From IMG/VR virus record IMGVR_UViG_3300007734_000755, positions 1-64,000 of that record: 64,000 nt of DNA; one strand, written 5' to 3'. The DNA is from a virus. A program made the position numbers and the translations under genes. This document shows positions 57,401 through 64,000 of the stretch, in pieces (within the stretch, counting starts at the first letter, position 1; each line of letters starts with the position of its first letter). The notes beneath the pieces were generated by a model that searched no databases, had not been told where the DNA came from, and saw only the letters and a program-made list of their open reading frames with translations.

Positions 57401-57912
57401 TCGTTATGTTCCTTCAACATTTCGTAGTCGATTCTTGGAAATCTGTAAAAATTTCCTGGTCTGTAAGATTTTGATACTAGTTGATAGATATTAGACAGAC
57501 CTACTGGGTTTTGTGCCAGCAGTACAAGATGCGCTCTGAAATTTAGAGAATTCTTTTCCAGTTGCTTGGATTCCTCTTCGTCTTCTACTACTACACCGCT
57601 CTCCTCATTGTCATCCTTCTTTGTCTTCTTATCTGCCTTGCTTTTATCATAGGCGACTTTCCAATCTGATATAGATGGGACAAAATAAGCCTCAACTCCG
57701 AAGATTGGCTTGAAGGTCTTTCCCTCGGCCGCTAATTTCTTTGAGTGCAAAACTTGATATGACAGGCCGTTCATGTTACCGTGATCTGTTAGTGCTAGGG
57801 CATCTGCTCCATTCTCCATGGCATAATCAATATGCTGGGAGGGGTAGCCTAGGCCATCAAAAACACTGAAGGTTGAGTGTCCGTGCAGGTTGGTGAATTT
57901 AATATTTGGCAT
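54499..57912 (-). CDS. dnaE: DNA polymerase III alpha subunit (DnaE-like)
   Basis: The 1137-aa polymerase starts with an intact PHP domain (LHGHSTFS, LTDHGNMNG). VGAGRGSAAGSLVSYLL and YPDIDFDTSD (catalytic Asp pair) mark the family C palm. SGYGFNKSHAVCYS lies in the fingers, and OB-type strands lie near the C-terminus. It is the likely replicative polymerase of this phage. No beta clamp, helicase or primase is in the window. Confidence 0.93.
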   Translation of the reverse strand: MPNIKFTNLHGHSTFSVFDGLGYPSQHIDYAMENGADALALTDHGNMNGLSYQVLHSKKLAAEGKTFKPIFGVEAYFVPSISDWKVAYDKSKADKKTKKDDNEESGVVVEDEEESKQLEKNSLNFRAHLVLLAQNPVGLSNIYQLVSKSYRPGNFYRFPRIDYEMLKEHNEGVIVLSACMGGILSKSFWAYKEQGEEKVFEEMNKTVKSFKEIFSDRFYCELQWNAYSEQHSINNLIISVAKENGVKLVSTCDSHYPRPELWKEREIYKMLGWLGSKNLSLETLPKSREDLKCELYPKNGQQMWDAYKKYSEQVGCDYDDQVVLESIENSYEIAHAHIESFLPDSSVRLPSFVVPEGKTDFQALVEMCSESMKKFGFGTNKQYIERIREELSIIKDRGFSKYFLTMKAIADKAVENQLVGAGRGSAAGSLVSYLLNITQLDPIKYGLLFSRFLQKNAKDYPDIDFDTSDPMALKQMLIDEWGNDSVVPISNWNTLQLRSLIKDLSKLYSVPYQEVNDVTSVMEKEAMVAAKEKHGLTAGKYVPTFEELMEYSESLQGFLTKYPDIKTSIGVLQGQVRSASRHAGGVIVSENISRYMPLINSGGVTQTPWSEGQNVRHLEPLGFIKFDILGLTTLRLIENTISRILVKNGNPSPTFKEIRDFYDKKLHPSVINFDDQKVYKNVFHDGSWVGVFQFAERGAQEFCKKAKPTSIIDLSAVTSIFRPGPLSAKVDENYVKAKESPESISYLHPIVEEITRETFGFLIFQEQIALIAHKLGKDLSLDEGNLLRKLLTKKGTGKGHEVKDGIYVKFMEGCAEKNIQVDDAERLWQTFEFFSGYGFNKSHAVCYSILSYQCAYLLTYHPSEWIASYLDEETKDDDGKAKAISTIKSLGYKIESPNINNSGDKWRVSTDGKTYYQPLNSIKGLGDKAVEQVLNNRPFKTIDEMLFNEDIVYSKLNKRGFDALARCGALDCLIDNRFTGTKHFWMSFSAERPKTKKKFDEYIELYKSEGDFSKAEVIQNCKELLGFFPIELVMDPKLYKRLDDKMIYPISKFDAELGVCWFIPMSFEVKKSKNSKNYYAVQVADDSSKTFEIKCWGVDLEKDLIYLNRPYVAKLDYDENYKSYSCMGISKNWKMVG

Positions 57913-58231
57913 TTTGTCCTGTGTTGCTTGGGTTGTCTAATTGTTCGCTAAGAGCGAAAATTTGATTCGATAAAATCTTCTCTTTATTTCTTAACTCACA
58001 CTCCATCATATAAAATCTTTGGGCTTGTTGCACATGTCTCTTTTTTTCTTCTTGAAGTTCTTCGTAAAGCTTTCCATAGAGAGTATTTTCTGGTTCTACC
58101 AGACAAAGGACCGAATTTATGTTGTTCATCAACTCATAAGCTTCTTCAAATGTCATAGTAACGGGACGCCCGTTTATTGGAACTGTGAGACGTTTGTATT
58201 CTTCATGCTGAGAAAGCCCGTTATACATCAA
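57899..58231 (-). CDS. 110-aa coiled-coil protein
   Basis: The N-terminal part resembles a small regulatory segment (TVPINGRPVTMTFEEAYELM), then a coiled coil to the end. It overlaps both the polymerase start and the ATPase end. It may be a partner of one of them. Confidence 0.55.
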   Translation of the reverse strand: MMYNGLSQHEEYKRLTVPINGRPVTMTFEEAYELMNNINSVLCLVEPENTLYGKLYEELQEEKKRHVQQAQRFYMMECELRNKEKILSNQIFALSEQLDNPSNTGQNAKY

Positions 58232-59402
58232 CCGCTCCTCTTACTTCTGAATTATAGGCAAAAATTTCTGCTATCGTTGCCGACTCTCTTTCTCCTAATT
58301 CCTTTGGAAGCTCTTTTCCGCCCGATAGGCGATTCCAGGCCAATCTTAACTCATCTCTATTAAGAGAGCCAACGTGGCATATAGAGGATAATCTACCTGG
58401 TCTTTTCATAGCATCATCTATCTGAACTATCGGCTGATTTGTCGTGATTAACAATCTTATGTTGCAAACGTCTCCGAGGATGCCATCTCCCATGTTTAGA
58501 GCTGCTGAAATGGCATCGATGGAATCCTTCATTCTCTCCTTTACCAAGATATCTGCGTCCTCAAGAATAAGAACCATTGGACGATTTTCCTTCTTGTGTG
58601 ATAGCAACGCAGGTAACATATCCGGCTCTCCAAGTTTCGCAACGAGAGAGGGAGGAACGATAACAAACGAACAATGCTTCCCAAGCTCGGCAATTATAGA
58701 ACGAATCAGATAGGTCTTCCCTGTTCCCGGAGGGCCACTGAGAATACTAATCTTCCCCGTTGGGAATTCTTTCTTTAATTCATCAGATAAAAAGATTTTT
58801 TGTTTTTGAAGCTCAGCTGAATAATACTCTGGCGTAAATGCACACCCTACCTTGCCAGTTTTTTGGATCGAAATCCCCTCTATAGAGGACAACATCATAC
58901 CGACTGAACTCTTATTCTTGTCCTCTGCCGGCGGCTTCTTAAACGGGAGAAAAACTCTCTTGAGAGAGTCGAACATATCTTTGTTTGTTGTACGAAGTGA
59001 TATGTATTGATACTTCCCGGAATAATTCGATCCCTTTTGATAGACAACGTTTGTATCCCCACTCTCGTTCACGAAGATGGCACACTCTACAGGATCCTCA
59101 TCAGAATCCACAATTTCATCGTATTCAGATACTAGGTCTTGCTCTTCCGAGGAATACAACTCAGCCATATTGAATTTGTATTCTGCCAGTGCTTCCTCGA
59201 CCTTAGAGTGGGAAAGAGTGGTCGATACCATAAACGTTCTTAGAGTCTTTTTTTCATTAACTGCCTTTTGCAGGAAGGCATCATCAAATATCCCAGCACC
59301 GCGCTCGGTTCTCCCGGCAAATCCATATTGAAACCACGGAAGGTTTGTAACCTTTTTTGAAGAAAGTTTATTAAACTGATTCTCTGTCGTATTCATATTC
59401 AC
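58221..59402 (-). CDS. AAA+ ATPase
   Basis: The 393-aa protein has GPPGTGKTYLIRS (Walker A), VLILEDADILV (Walker B) and LLITTNQPI (sensor 1) in its second half. An N-terminal domain of about 200 residues is unassigned. It resembles single-ring AAA proteins seen in large phages. Position next to the polymerase is consistent with replication or remodelling; neither is proven. Confidence 0.78.
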   Translation of the reverse strand: MNMNTTENQFNKLSSKKVTNLPWFQYGFAGRTERGAGIFDDAFLQKAVNEKKTLRTFMVSTTLSHSKVEEALAEYKFNMAELYSSEEQDLVSEYDEIVDSDEDPVECAIFVNESGDTNVVYQKGSNYSGKYQYISLRTTNKDMFDSLKRVFLPFKKPPAEDKNKSSVGMMLSSIEGISIQKTGKVGCAFTPEYYSAELQKQKIFLSDELKKEFPTGKISILSGPPGTGKTYLIRSIIAELGKHCSFVIVPPSLVAKLGEPDMLPALLSHKKENRPMVLILEDADILVKERMKDSIDAISAALNMGDGILGDVCNIRLLITTNQPIVQIDDAMKRPGRLSSICHVGSLNRDELRLAWNRLSGGKELPKELGERESATIAEIFAYNSEVRGAVDV

Positions 59403-59613
59403 ATTCCTTAAGCTCTTCGTAGTAATTGTTTAATTCGTTTTCAAATGAGAGTGAACATTCCTCGATTATGGCAGACACTAGATCTCTATACTCAAATGGA
59501 AGAGAATAAAAATCCTTCTTGAGTGCATCTGGCACCTGGTTTTTTAACATTATTGAACTCCAAATCCATTCTGGTCTAATCTTCGGGTTGGAGATCCCCG
59601 GTAATTCTGTCAT
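59371..59613 (-). CDS. 80-aa protein of unknown function
   Basis: The start MTELPGISNPKIRPEW (59613) is followed by helical segments and an acidic C-terminus. It overlaps the ATPase by 32 nt and the next gene by 38. Confidence 0.5.
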   Translation of the reverse strand: MTELPGISNPKIRPEWIWSSIMLKNQVPDALKKDFYSLPFEYRDLVSAIIEECSLSFENELNNYYEELKECEYEYDRESV

Positions 59614-60541
59614 AATCATCAAATACTCCACAGTCTATTAATCTTTCTTCAAGATCTTTTATTTTGTTATAGCGAAAGTATTTAATCTTCCTTTGCATCT
59701 TATAGTGATAATTGGAAGAAATATACTTGACATACCCATCCCAAGTCGAAATATCATGTATTCTATACCCAGGAAGGATGGTCGCTCCCTCTAGTGTAGC
59801 ACAGCTGAACACCTCGTCAAGCCGGATATCTTTGTTAGAAACTCTCTCGCTCGGATTCCTTCTCTTTAAAAGCTTCAAATCTATTTGTTCACTGGAAATT
59901 CCAGTGTATTTCCATTCCCCAATAACCAGAGAATCAAGATTCTTCTTAAACTGAGGCAACTCTTCTCTAAAAAACGTAAACCCAATAGGAACCCCGTCTC
60001 TGATAGACTTGCCTTCTAGGGTAAAATAGAAATTATTTTTTGAACTTTTAATTCTTTTTCTAAATCTCTGCAATTTCCAGGGTGAATAAACTGTGTGTGG
60101 GAATGAAACATAAAACTTATCTGGCTTTATGAAACCAGATAGTTTCCCAGAGATTTTTAGAGCATAGTCCGCTCCAATTAGAATAGATGATGCGTAGCAA
60201 TCCTTCTTACCCACATCTCTTACTGGTACTGAGGCATACCAGATTGGTATCCTCATCTTGAAATTGTTCTTAAATTCTACTGGAAGCTGAGCAAGTATGG
60301 GATCTTCTACCCATTCGCCCACGACTGTTTTCATGAGAGGAACATACCTCTTGTCCACTATTACCCAAATAGAGTTACATCCTGCTATGGCACACTCCAA
60401 GACACTTCTGTGGAGGGCCGTATAATTCTTATTCAGAGGAGAGAGAGAACTCGGCCACGGGAGTCCATCATTTGATGGACCATTCTGTATTGGAATGATC
60501 CCAACCAAGTGGTTTGCGTAAATTCCCGGCAATCTTTCCAT
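59576..60541 (-). CDS. nucleotidyltransferase-like (GT-A type) protein
   Basis: The 321-aa N-terminus VGIIPIQNGPSNDGLPWPSS followed by LNKNYTALHRSVLECAIAGC and IWVIVDKRY resembles the first half of a GT-A NTP-transferase fold. The rest has no recognised motif. It overlaps the neighbour by 109 nt. Likely sugar or nucleotide transfer, not assigned. Confidence 0.5.
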   Translation of the reverse strand: MERLPGIYANHLVGIIPIQNGPSNDGLPWPSSLSPLNKNYTALHRSVLECAIAGCNSIWVIVDKRYVPLMKTVVGEWVEDPILAQLPVEFKNNFKMRIPIWYASVPVRDVGKKDCYASSILIGADYALKISGKLSGFIKPDKFYVSFPHTVYSPWKLQRFRKRIKSSKNNFYFTLEGKSIRDGVPIGFTFFREELPQFKKNLDSLVIGEWKYTGISSEQIDLKLLKRRNPSERVSNKDIRLDEVFSCATLEGATILPGYRIHDISTWDGYVKYISSNYHYKMQRKIKYFRYNKIKDLEERLIDCGVFDDYDRITGDLQPED

Positions 60542-61314
60542 ACTTCGTCCTCTGTTCTTTTATCAATTATTATTGATGACGAGGTTTCATACTCGTTCAG
60601 ATCTTTATCTTGTATGTGTCTCTTAACCCACTCTAGTTTTATTCTTAGTTTATTTTCTAGCAGAATCTTATTAACCTGCTTTCCTATATAAAACGAAGAA
60701 TATTCTGGATTTCTCAATTCTTCCATTGTCAATTCTGAGTGGGACATCAGTCTTTTCTTATCAGTTGATAGATAAATGTTCCTAGGAAATAACCCTTCAG
60801 CTGGAATTATATGATAAAATTTATTATCAATAAACTTAGTATTGAATTCATCCAAAACATATAGGTGTTCTTTTCTTTCTCCTGTTGGAGTTAGAAATTT
60901 TATCTCTCTAGTATCAAAGATTCTTAGTTTATTAAACTTAAATTTATAAATTCTTTGATTCTTAGATACAACCTTCAATATTTGACTTTCTTCATCTAAG
61001 TAAAACTCTGTTACATTCTCAGCCAAAGGAATCTTTCCACTTAGAGATTGAATATAATATAGATGATTATATACACTCTTTTTTGAATAGGGCTTTACAA
61101 ATTTTCCCTTTGGGAAATTAAGTTGTTTGTTTTCCTTATCCATACCAATTCTACTCAGGTTCATAGAATAGTCTATGAACTCAAAAAACCGAGGTTTTGA
61201 GTTAATCTTGTAGAGAATTGGATTTCCAGTAAAATATGAATGTATTAATGAAGAGATATTAAGGCCTATGTTAATCTCATCGTATTCATATATATGAGTT
61301 TTTAAATCATTCAT
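60433..61314 (-). CDS. 293-aa protein of unknown function
   Basis: It is an alpha/beta protein with an Asp- and Tyr-rich N-terminus (THIYEYDEINIGLNISSLIH). It is probably a partner of the 59576 protein, given the unusually long overlap of 109 nt. No family recognised. Confidence 0.55.
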   Translation of the reverse strand: MNDLKTHIYEYDEINIGLNISSLIHSYFTGNPILYKINSKPRFFEFIDYSMNLSRIGMDKENKQLNFPKGKFVKPYSKKSVYNHLYYIQSLSGKIPLAENVTEFYLDEESQILKVVSKNQRIYKFKFNKLRIFDTREIKFLTPTGERKEHLYVLDEFNTKFIDNKFYHIIPAEGLFPRNIYLSTDKKRLMSHSELTMEELRNPEYSSFYIGKQVNKILLENKLRIKLEWVKRHIQDKDLNEYETSSSIIIDKRTEDEVWKDCREFTQTTWLGSFQYRMVHQMMDSRGRVLSLL

Positions 61315-61501
61315 TTATCCTTGTTGTCTCGTATGCTATAAATCTATAGCCTACTATATCAGATATGCCATATTCTGGGGTCACCATAAATACGGGAATC
61401 AGTGATACCTCGGACCATTCTACATCCTCTGGCATATCATTTAAGACTTCCATTAATTTTATGGGTTTTGAAAAAACCCTACTTTCATATTTTCTCTTCA
61501 T
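61307..61501 (-). CDS. 64-aa protein of unknown function
   Basis: It begins MKRKYESRVFSKPIKLM and is ATGA-coupled to the HRDNDLPA gene upstream. No motif recognised. Confidence 0.5.
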   Translation of the reverse strand: MKRKYESRVFSKPIKLMEVLNDMPEDVEWSEVSLIPVFMVTPEYGISDIVGYRFIAYETTRINE

Positions 61502-61767
61502 TTTAATCCTGCCTCCGGATAATAAAACACCAACAATTTCTCGGCAAGTGTGTTTTGACTCATATCTCGATCGTTACCCATGTTCATCATCCGACCCATA
61601 TGGAACCAATAAAAGGTTCCATATTCTTCTACAGCCGGTAGGTCGTTGTCTCGGTGCTCACGCCACAGGTCGAGATCGTCCTTTCTTTTCCAGCAAAATG
61701 TTCGATATATTACTTCAGGGCTGTTATATCTTGATGTAATCGTGAGTCTAATTTTTTTCATATACAT
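61498..61767 (-). CDS. HRDNDLPA-family protein (tandem block)
   Basis: MYMKKIRLTITSRYNS and LWREHRDNDLPAVEEYGTFY in 89 aa. The second unit has decayed. First of four consecutive members, each overlapping the next by 4-10 nt. Confidence 0.6.
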   Translation of the reverse strand: MYMKKIRLTITSRYNSPEVIYRTFCWKRKDDLDLWREHRDNDLPAVEEYGTFYWFHMGRMMNMGNDRDMSQNTLAEKLLVFYYPEAGLK

Positions 61768-62024
61768 CCTTTAATCAGGGGTAGGTCTTTAAGAGTCTTG
61801 TCATAGAAATGAGGGTAGTCTTCTCCTGTTCTCCAGGTGGCAAATAATCTATCCTTGTAATAATAGTCACAATGAGTAGACAGACAAACAGCTGGAAGGT
61901 TGTTTTCTCTATAATAATATGTGCTGTACTCATAAATATCAAAAAATACTCGGCACCACTCTTTATATGAGTCGTGCTTGTCCCTACCTTGACTTGTACG
62001 TAACAATATTTTCTTACGTCTCAT
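61758..62024 (-). CDS. HRDNDLPA-family protein (tandem block)
   Basis: MRRKKILLRTS and TYYYRENNLPAVCL, then YYYKDRLFATW, in 88 aa. The motif is YRENNLPA. Confidence 0.6.
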   Translation of the reverse strand: MRRKKILLRTSQGRDKHDSYKEWCRVFFDIYEYSTYYYRENNLPAVCLSTHCDYYYKDRLFATWRTGEDYPHFYDKTLKDLPLIKGCI

Positions 62025-62305
62025 ATTTTAATATCTTCAAATTGAATTTCTGGAGTGAAGGTACATTCTTCTTCTGTTTCGTGTCTGCTCTTTATTATCA
62101 AAGCATTTTCGTACCAATAAAGATATCCAAATTCATATGCAGCTGGTAAATCATTTTCTCTATATGAATAGAAAACGTTATCAGATTCACCTCGGAACCA
62201 CTCCACGGAAAAATACCCTCTATCCCACGAGTGGTTAGTTTGGTGGTATGATAAATTTCTTTTAATTGAACTGGAGTTCAATACCAACCTAATTTTTTTC
62301 ATCAT
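62021..62305 (-). CDS. HRDNDLPA-family protein (tandem block)
   Basis: MKKIRLVLNSSS and FYSYRENDLPAAYEFGYLYW in 94 aa. The motif is YRENDLPA. The tail is acidic. Confidence 0.6.
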   Translation of the reverse strand: MMKKIRLVLNSSSIKRNLSYHQTNHSWDRGYFSVEWFRGESDNVFYSYRENDLPAAYEFGYLYWYENALIIKSRHETEEECTFTPEIQFEDIKI

Positions 62306-62559
62306 AGATATTTCTCTCGAAAGTATGGACGAACCAATTGTAGTGGTCCTGGGCCTCTGACGTATCGTGGGCCAGGACTGTCACGATTCCAAGTGGCATA
62401 AAAACGCCCTTTTTCGTCATAATATACTCCCACTATAGAATCGTACTGGGCGGGTAGAGAGTGGTCTCTGTGTATTCCGTCGTAAACTTCACCTCCCTCC
62501 CAAAAATCCTTAGACCATGTGATGTAATCTCTTCTTATTGTTAGCCTCACAGTCTTCAT
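62302..62559 (-). CDS. HRDNDLPA-family protein (tandem block)
   Basis: MKTVRLTIRRDYITW and GIHRDHSLPAQYDS, then VYYDEKGRFYATW, in 85 aa. It ends next to the ThyX stop, so the block is probably co-expressed with ThyX. Confidence 0.6.
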   Translation of the reverse strand: MKTVRLTIRRDYITWSKDFWEGGEVYDGIHRDHSLPAQYDSIVGVYYDEKGRFYATWNRDSPGPRYVRGPGPLQLVRPYFREKYL

Positions 62560-62567
62560 TTCTAATC

Positions 62568-63221
62568 CTAGGACAGTTGAAATATTTTTGATAAAGCCTC
62601 AGCGATAGCGTTCGCAACTTCTCTGTGTTCCTTCTGTGTTGCCACATCCTGCCGAACTTCAAGATAGTGGATCCACGATCTAATTGATCCCTTCATATAC
62701 ATTCTAGTCTTGGTTAAGCCCTCTGGGAGAACCTTACGAGCAACTTCCTTTGCAATCCCCTTATCTATGGCCCACTCATAGGCTTCCTTGGATGACTTCA
62801 ACACGCTCTCTTGATAGATCTTCCATTGAAGTTTTAGAGAATCATCCTCAATTTCTATTGAATTTTGACGATTTTTATCGTCTTGCAGTCTCGCATCTGA
62901 AAGCTCAAAAGTATCATCGAGATCTCTAATGTCTGAATATCGTTGCGAAAATTCTTGGAACGAAAAGCTCCGGTGTCGTAGGATTTGTCTCGCTATATCT
63001 CTCGTTGTTTCTATTTCGAATGTTGCATCAACCATTTCTAGTGGTGACCAGTGGTGATTCTTTATAAGATATTTGATAAGGCGATCTGACGTTTGTGTGT
63101 TCATCTGGTTAGATGGATTTGATACTCTTGCGCAATAGGAAACGAGATCCTTGATATCTTCTATATCTGTTTCCTCTAACTTTCCCGCTGGCTTTGTATG
63201 TGATATTAAGCTAACCTTCAT
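62568..63221 (-). CDS. thyX: flavin-dependent thymidylate synthase
   Basis: The 217-aa protein has the ThyX signature RHRSFSFQEFSQRY (RHRxxSxQExSxR) and the conserved C-terminal region TRMYMKGSIRSWIHYLEVR. It makes dTMP from dUMP using FAD and folate, linking it with dUTPase and the deaminase. Confidence 0.94.
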   Translation of the reverse strand: MKVSLISHTKPAGKLEETDIEDIKDLVSYCARVSNPSNQMNTQTSDRLIKYLIKNHHWSPLEMVDATFEIETTRDIARQILRHRSFSFQEFSQRYSDIRDLDDTFELSDARLQDDKNRQNSIEIEDDSLKLQWKIYQESVLKSSKEAYEWAIDKGIAKEVARKVLPEGLTKTRMYMKGSIRSWIHYLEVRQDVATQKEHREVANAIAEALSKIFQLS

Positions 63222-63242
63222 TTCTTCTCCTAGTAGGAGGTT

Positions 63243-63271
63243 AGTGTCTCATCTAGGGAGTTAGTTGTCAA
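63243..63271 (-). promoter_or_regulatory. sigma70-like promoter for thyX
   Basis: TTGACA (63271-63266) and GACACT (63248-63243), 17-bp spacer, 22 bp before the ThyX start. Confidence 0.55.
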
Positions 63272-64000
63272 CTGTCTTTTTCTATTCTAGATAGAAGTTG
63301 GTTTCTCTTCCAATGAAGTCCGATTGGATTTTCAACTTCTTTATTGACAAAATTATTTACTAACGAAGTTGCTTTTTTTATCGAGACAAAATTAATCCCG
63401 GCATCGGGAAGCTCCTTGGCATCATTGTTGATAACAATGAAATTATCTTCTCCAAAATCACTCTTATATTTGTCCATGTTAGCGACACACATATGCCACA
63501 GATTTGAGGTGAGATCCGCAGGAAGAACACGATCTCTTTTTTCGTTCCTGTCAAGAGCCGTCTCCAGACTCGTATAGACAAAGATCATTGAGCAGTCATA
63601 TCCTTGTCTTACTAGCTCCTTTCTTATTCCGTTGGTAATTTTATAATCACCGCCCGTTCCATCAATAACAATTCCAATTCTTTCCTTGGAATATGAGTTA
63701 AGCAATCTATTCGTCTTATCCTTTGCTACAATTCTAGGTGAATTTGGCCCACGATTAAGCTTATGAAATTCATCTGGTGGGAGATCCGCAAGCTTAGAAG
63801 GGTCTACTCCGGCTTGTTTTAATAACATTGTATAAACAGTATCGGAATTGGACATCTTTAATCCAAACCCGGTTAGGGTGTTCATGTTTCCCGACTTGTA
63901 TCCAAATATTTTATTTGTAACATAGGACTTTCCAGATCCAGGTCCCCCGGCCAAGAAAACAGCCTTGAGAGCCCCCTTATCATAAAGCCCCTCGGAAAGA
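63268..64000 (-). CDS. P-loop kinase-like protein (cut by window edge)
   Basis: The frame continues past the right edge; the visible part begins with EGLYDKGALKAVFLAGGPGS. GGPGSGKSYV is the Walker A. IGIVIDGTGGDYK and later MIFVYTSLETALDRN resemble zeta-toxin or polynucleotide-kinase-like P-loop proteins. The start lies outside the window. Confidence 0.7.
   Translation of the reverse strand, partial: LSEGLYDKGALKAVFLAGGPGSGKSYVTNKIFGYKSGNMNTLTGFGLKMSNSDTVYTMLLKQAGVDPSKLADLPPDEFHKLNRGPNSPRIVAKDKTNRLLNSYSKERIGIVIDGTGGDYKITNGIRKELVRQGYDCSMIFVYTSLETALDRNEKRDRVLPADLTSNLWHMCVANMDKYKSDFGEDNFIVINNDAKELPDAGINFVSIKKATSLVNNFVNKEVENPIGLHWKRNQLLSRIEKDS

Noticed and set aside
1-64000. Insertion sequences, integrase or attachment sites
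   Set aside because: No transposase or integrase-like protein and no terminal repeats were found. The dispersed small genes look like paralogues, not mobile elements.
1-64000. Stop-codon reassignment, suggested by possible suppressor-like anticodons
   Set aside because: The large genes (polymerase, chaperonin, ligases) are uninterrupted under the standard code, and TAA, TAG and TGA are all used as plausible stops at tight gene junctions.

Overview
The window looks like part of a very large (jumbo-type) tailed bacteriophage genome. Almost every gene lies on the minus strand in tightly packed, often overlapping runs (ATGA and TAATG junctions). Many genes encode very short proteins. There are about 19 tRNA or tRNA-like genes, and phage-typical replication, nucleotide and virion genes occur together: a DnaE-type polymerase, ThyX, dUTPase, DNA and RNA ligases, chaperonin, MoxR ATPase and virion-like proteins. 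The only convincing plus-strand gene is a secreted archaemetzincin-like protease at 157-834. Consensus TTGACA/17/TATAAT-like promoters, an SspB-like ClpXP adaptor and an L,D-transpeptidase suggest a Gram-negative, probably proteobacterial host. The host is inference.

Layout. 1-3.6 kb: genes for cell-wall and protease-like proteins that share an N-terminal tag resembling the T4 capsid-targeting sequence; two of them carry one-base frame interruptions. 3.64-4.5 kb: a gene-free, hairpin-rich stretch with its own leftward promoter, a candidate large ncRNA. 4.7-11.1 kb: many small genes (membrane microproteins, zinc ribbons) mixed with tRNAs. 11.16-11.69 kb: a second gene-free, structured stretch between tRNA-Tyr and a tRNA-Thr. 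11.9-12.9 kb: a 274-aa protein and tRNA-Arg. 12.87-13.99 kb: a control region with four leftward promoters about 115 bp apart, three of them followed by the same hairpin, plus a perfect rightward promoter feeding a likely small RNA. 14-33 kb: accessory region with a dispersed family of small proteins carrying an HRDNDLPA-type motif, a DNA ligase, deaminase, SspB-like adaptor, two phosphoesterases, RNA ligase and most remaining tRNAs. It includes a GC-rich island at 25.8-26.25 kb.

33-43 kb: small proteins, a HExxH/VWA-like protein with a MoxR-type AAA+ ATPase, two zinc-knuckle proteins and a DEDDh exonuclease. 43-54.5 kb: small heat-shock protein, GroEL-like chaperonin, DUF192 protein, putative 2OG-Fe(II) oxygenase, virion-like proteins, a sigma-region-4-like protein, IMP dehydrogenase-family enzyme, thioredoxin, dUTPase and a Ser/Ala/Gly-rich structural protein. 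54.5-64 kb: DnaE polymerase, AAA+ ATPase, a nucleotidyltransferase-like protein, a tandem block of four HRDNDLPA-family genes, ThyX and a P-loop kinase-like protein cut by the right edge.

How the parts fit. Two promoter classes are visible. Host-like sigma70 promoters with 17-bp spacers precede tRNA and enzyme genes. A CTATTTAY-type motif sits 23-38 nt upstream of several tagged or virion-like genes and may be a late promoter. DNA precursor genes (ThyX, dUTPase, deaminase, IMPDH family) support replication by DnaE and ligase. The RNA ligase and tRNA set fit RNA repair and translation takeover. Chaperonin, Hsp20, SspB-like adaptor and proteases point to control of protein folding and turnover.
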